Shown here in pieces: positions 4,117 through 6,103 of a stretch of DNA of 6,103 nt. The notes beneath the pieces were generated by a model. That model was not told where the DNA came from and ran no database searches. It saw only the letters and a program-made list of their open reading frames with translations. This stretch comes from an uncultured beta proteobacterium (GTDB lineage Bacteria; Pseudomonadota; Gammaproteobacteria; Burkholderiales; Burkholderiaceae_C). Position numbers and translations under genes: made by a program. The DNA is taken from NCBI GenBank assembly GCA_903920405.1, contig CAIXMC010000332.1, positions 1-6,103 on the forward strand, in the 5' to 3' direction. Positions within the stretch are counted from its first letter, which is position 1, and each line of letters begins with the position of its first letter.

Positions 4117-5841
4117 TCACACATGAGACCACGCCATTGAGGCTGCTGAGCTCGCGCAATCGCAACGATGCTCCGCATCATGACACGCCCGCTCCGCCTC
4201 TCGCTCGTCTTGCATCGACTGATCCCGCATTCGTTCTGCCTCACGCAAGCAATCCTGTGTTTCCTGGCGAATGCGCTCAGTGTCGTCGCGAATCCGGTCG
4301 ATCTCGGCCTTGAACTGGGCAGCCTTCGCCATTATTTCTCGTATTTGGGACAGGGTTTGTTCGGAGCTTGTCAGTTCCGTGCGCGCATCAGCGCATGCAC
4401 TGCCAGCCTGCTGCGCGCATGTATTGCAACTCGTTTGTCCGTTCAGAACTTCTTCGTTGGCGTGGTTACCTTGTTCATGCAAATTCCCACACTGTGTTTG
4501 TGCTTCCTTGGCATCGCTGGCATAGGTCAGGCAGGCCTCTGAAGCCTGAGTAGCTTCACCGTGGGACTTTTCGGCAAGCTGTTCTTGATCGTGTGCTGCA
4601 TCGGTAGAGTGAGATGCTTCCTCGGCATGACTCTGGGCGAGTTGCTGCGAAGCCTCCGATCCAGCGGACTCTTGCGTCGCATTGGTCTGTGCTTCGCTAG
4701 CGTGTGCAGCAGACTCCGAGGCCGCGCTGGCACCGCCTTGCGCAGATTCCGCCGAGGTGTTTGCCTGTTGTTCTGCATCGTGAGCGGCACCCAAGGCATT
4801 TTCAGCCTCAGCCGCTTCAGTATCGGCCACTGTCCTTTCAGCCTCTGCGGCTTGGGCGCGGTTGGCAGCTTCCTCTTTTTCTGCATTCGCTGACTGAGCT
4901 TCGTGCGTGGCCTGTTCCTTTGAGTTCTGGGCAGTATGCACTAAAGACTCAGCGTGACTGGCTTGTTCGGATGAAGTTCCCGCCGCATCTGTGGCCTCGT
5001 GCTGTTGCGAAGCTGCAGTTGACGAGTGTTGTTGGGACGTCGATTCCGCATTCTGCGATTCCTGGGACGCATGGGTACCATCTCCCTGGGCTTGCTTTGC
5101 CTCGCCCGCTGCCTGGCCAGATGTACGCTGACTTTCCGTGGTGCGTGCAGCAGAAGCGCTCGCCTGCCCGGAAGCATCGGTCGCTGTGCCTTGCGCATCA
5201 GCCGACTTTTCTGAACCGTGGGCGGACTCTCTGGCTGCCTGCGTGGATGCCTGTTGGTGGTTTCCAGATTCACCAGCAGATGACCCAGCCTCACCTGCAT
5301 GGTGAGTCGCTTCACCGCTTGCAGTACTGCTGACCTGTTGTGCATTTTTGGCCTGCCCTGCCTGATCACCCGCTTGCTGTTCTCCACGGGCCGCGCTTCC
5401 ACTGTGCGCTTGTGCCTCGCCAGATTGAGCATCTGCTCCCGCTGCTGCCGAGCCTGCGGCACCACTCGCCGTGCGCGCATTGCCAAGGCTGTTGGTGGTA
5501 TCAGTAGCCGCTTGGTCGGCTTGAGATTGCGCTGCGCTGACGGTGCCTGCAGTACCAAATGCCGCCACGCCTGCACCTACGGCCATCATCTCGGACGCTC
5601 CCATACGGGATTTACCGTCACTGGCGCCACCAGGTTTGTACGACACGCCCACAGCACCCGTTTCACCCCCTGCCATTGCCTTGGGTGGCAAAAGTCCGTT
5701 CAGAGCACCATCTCCCGACTCACTGCGCGGTGGTCCTGACTTGTCTATTGACCTTGGAATATAGCCAGCACCATCCAGCACCTGATAATTGCTGAGGGGG
5801 TCACCTTTGGGTAGTGGCTTGGTTTCTTTTTCTATACCCAA
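4117..5841 (-). CDS. Low-complexity Ala/Ser/Gln/Glu-rich protein with Cys-containing C-terminal coiled coil
   Basis: The family is not recognised. From TTG 5841 it is 574 residues. Residues 1-80 are Gly/Pro-rich with short motifs (KPLPKGDPLSNYQVLDGAGY at 8-27). Residues 81-104 form a mildly hydrophobic Gly/Ala stretch that could be a weak membrane or glycine-zipper segment. Residues ~105-440 are almost entirely A, S, Q, E, T, H, G and D in degenerate short repeats (SAxxASEA, HAGEAGSSAGE, AAEAExxxA types), consistent with a long helical or disordered spacer. Residues ~485-555 are a highly charged coiled coil (IDRIRDDTERIRQETQ). All nine cysteines lie at 437, 451, 472, 475, 483, 531, 553, 560 and 562. 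No classical signal peptide is seen. The start is doubtful: the only possible Shine-Dalgarno is AGGTGG (5854-5849), and the frame stays open upstream to 5976 with coding-like sequence but no ATG or GTG. Surface fibre, secretion-system-associated or cell-envelope spacer roles are possible but unproven. Confidence 0.7.
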   Translation of the reverse strand: MGIEKETKPLPKGDPLSNYQVLDGAGYIPRSIDKSGPPRSESGDGALNGLLPPKAMAGGETGAVGVSYKPGGASDGKSRMGASEMMAVGAGVAAFGTAGTVSAAQSQADQAATDTTNSLGNARTASGAAGSAAAGADAQSGEAQAHSGSAARGEQQAGDQAGQAKNAQQVSSTASGEATHHAGEAGSSAGESGNHQQASTQAARESAHGSEKSADAQGTATDASGQASASAARTTESQRTSGQAAGEAKQAQGDGTHASQESQNAESTSQQHSSTAASQQHEATDAAGTSSEQASHAESLVHTAQNSKEQATHEAQSANAEKEEAANRAQAAEAERTVADTEAAEAENALGAAHDAEQQANTSAESAQGGASAASESAAHASEAQTNATQESAGSEASQQLAQSHAEEASHSTDAAHDQEQLAEKSHGEATQASEACLTYASDAKEAQTQCGNLHEQGNHANEEVLNGQTSCNTCAQQAGSACADARTELTSSEQTLSQIREIMAKAAQFKAEIDRIRDDTERIRQETQDCLREAERMRDQSMQDEREAERACHDAEHRCDCASSAASMAWSHV

Positions 5842-5976
5842 TCCAAACCCACCTGGACCTACAGATGCTGAACCCTTCAGCTTTGCATCCCCGGTTGCAG
5901 CATCAAATTTTGCTTCTCCCTGTATTCCGGCAGAGAGCCCGCGAGCCTCACCACTAAGGCCCCAGGGTGAATTGGT
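5842..5976 (-). pseudogene. Open upstream extension of the Ala/Ser-rich gene, likely truncated 5' end
   Basis: These 45 codons continue the frame of the - strand gene and begin just after TGA (5979-5977) and TAG (5982-5980). The translation looks protein-like (for example GLSAGIQGEAKFDAATGDA, then KLKGSASVGPGGFGLGIEKE running into the downstream protein), with Gly/Ala-rich beta-type character. It has no ATG, GTG or TTG before 5841. This suggests that the original gene began further upstream and lost its 5' part by deletion or insertion near 5980, or that a non-canonical start is used. Beyond 5980 the same frame does not look coding. Confidence 0.45.
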
Positions 5977-6073
5977 TCACTAGTAAATTGTGTTTAGAAT
6001 CAAAAGCGAACTATGTCGTACTGGATATTCCCCGCCGTACCTAGGGTGAACCTGTTTTTACAATCCTTAGGAT

Positions 6074-6103
6074 ATGGCTAAAAATAACTTCCCGATATCA
6101 GCC
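6074..6103 (+). CDS. Possible start of a further + strand gene (partial)
   Basis: ATG GCT AAA AAT begins at 6074, and the frame stays open for 10 codons to the window edge (MAKNNFPISA). AGGA at 6069-6072 sits only one base before the ATG, which is too close for a normal Shine-Dalgarno. If real, it would be divergent from the Ala/Ser-rich gene, with about 100-230 bp of shared upstream region. The evidence is thin. Confidence 0.2.
   Translation, partial: MAKNNFPISA

Noticed and set aside
4704..5576. Overlapping + and - frames (209, 211 and 146 residues) within the Ala/Ser-rich gene
   Set aside because: Long open shadow frames are expected in compositionally biased repetitive coding sequence. 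The Arg-rich and Leu/Cys-rich translations look artefactual.
5964..6050. Direct repeat AGGGTGAA at 5964-5971 and 6043-6050, and the small hairpin GTGAA/TTCAC at 5967-5980
   Set aside because: An 8-base repeat and a 5-bp stem are within chance. There is not enough evidence for an insertion-sequence end or operator.
1..6103. tRNA, rRNA, CRISPR array or transposase genes
   Set aside because: No cloverleaf, rRNA-like sequence, regularly spaced direct repeats or transposase motifs were seen.

Overview
The window looks like a bacterial chromosome segment from a Gram-negative proteobacterium, most likely beta- or gammaproteobacterial. The reasons are an OmpA-type peptidoglycan-binding protein, Sec signal peptides with AQA-type cleavage sites, Shine-Dalgarno-led genes, and three 31-bp REP-type palindromes with the GTAG foot that is typical of RAYT-mobilised repeats in these groups. 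No genus can be fixed from the sequence alone.

Left part (1 to about 3554, + strand) is a compact cluster. It holds the tail of an upstream gene (ends at 56), a small periplasmic OmpA-domain protein (87-866), a spacer with one or two doubtful micro-ORFs, a first exported caspase-fold (peptidase C14) protein with a C-terminal DUF4384-like domain and an internal EF-hand-type calcium loop (1065-2444), and 13 bp later a second exported caspase-fold protein (2458-3402). The second caspase is followed, in another reading frame, by the last ~63 residues of a formylglycine-generating-enzyme/SUMF1 domain (3363-3554). This suggests that a caspase-SUMF1 fusion has lost most of its SUMF1 part. All intact proteins carry export signals, so the cluster probably works in the periplasm: one peptidoglycan-anchored protein and two His-Cys proteases or protease-like proteins.

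A striking detail is a REP doublet (two 31-bp palindromes facing each other) lying inside the 5' coding part of the OmpA gene. The reading frame stays open through it, so it gives the signal peptide an abnormally long N-terminal leader.

Middle part (3555-4116) has no convincing gene. It lies between convergent genes and is full of structure: a GC-rich terminator-like hairpin, a third REP copy, a small hairpin with a T-run nested in a wider inverted repeat, and a roughly 156-bp imperfect inverted repeat.

Right part (4117-5976, - strand) is one long open frame for an extremely Ala/Ser/Gln/Glu-rich, low-complexity protein. It ends in a charged coiled coil containing all nine of its cysteines. 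The frame stays open, and looks coding, for 45 codons upstream of the only usable start (TTG at 5841), without any ATG or GTG. The gene may therefore be 5'-truncated. The last ~125 bp (5980-6103) are A/T-richer, and at most the start of another + strand gene lies there.
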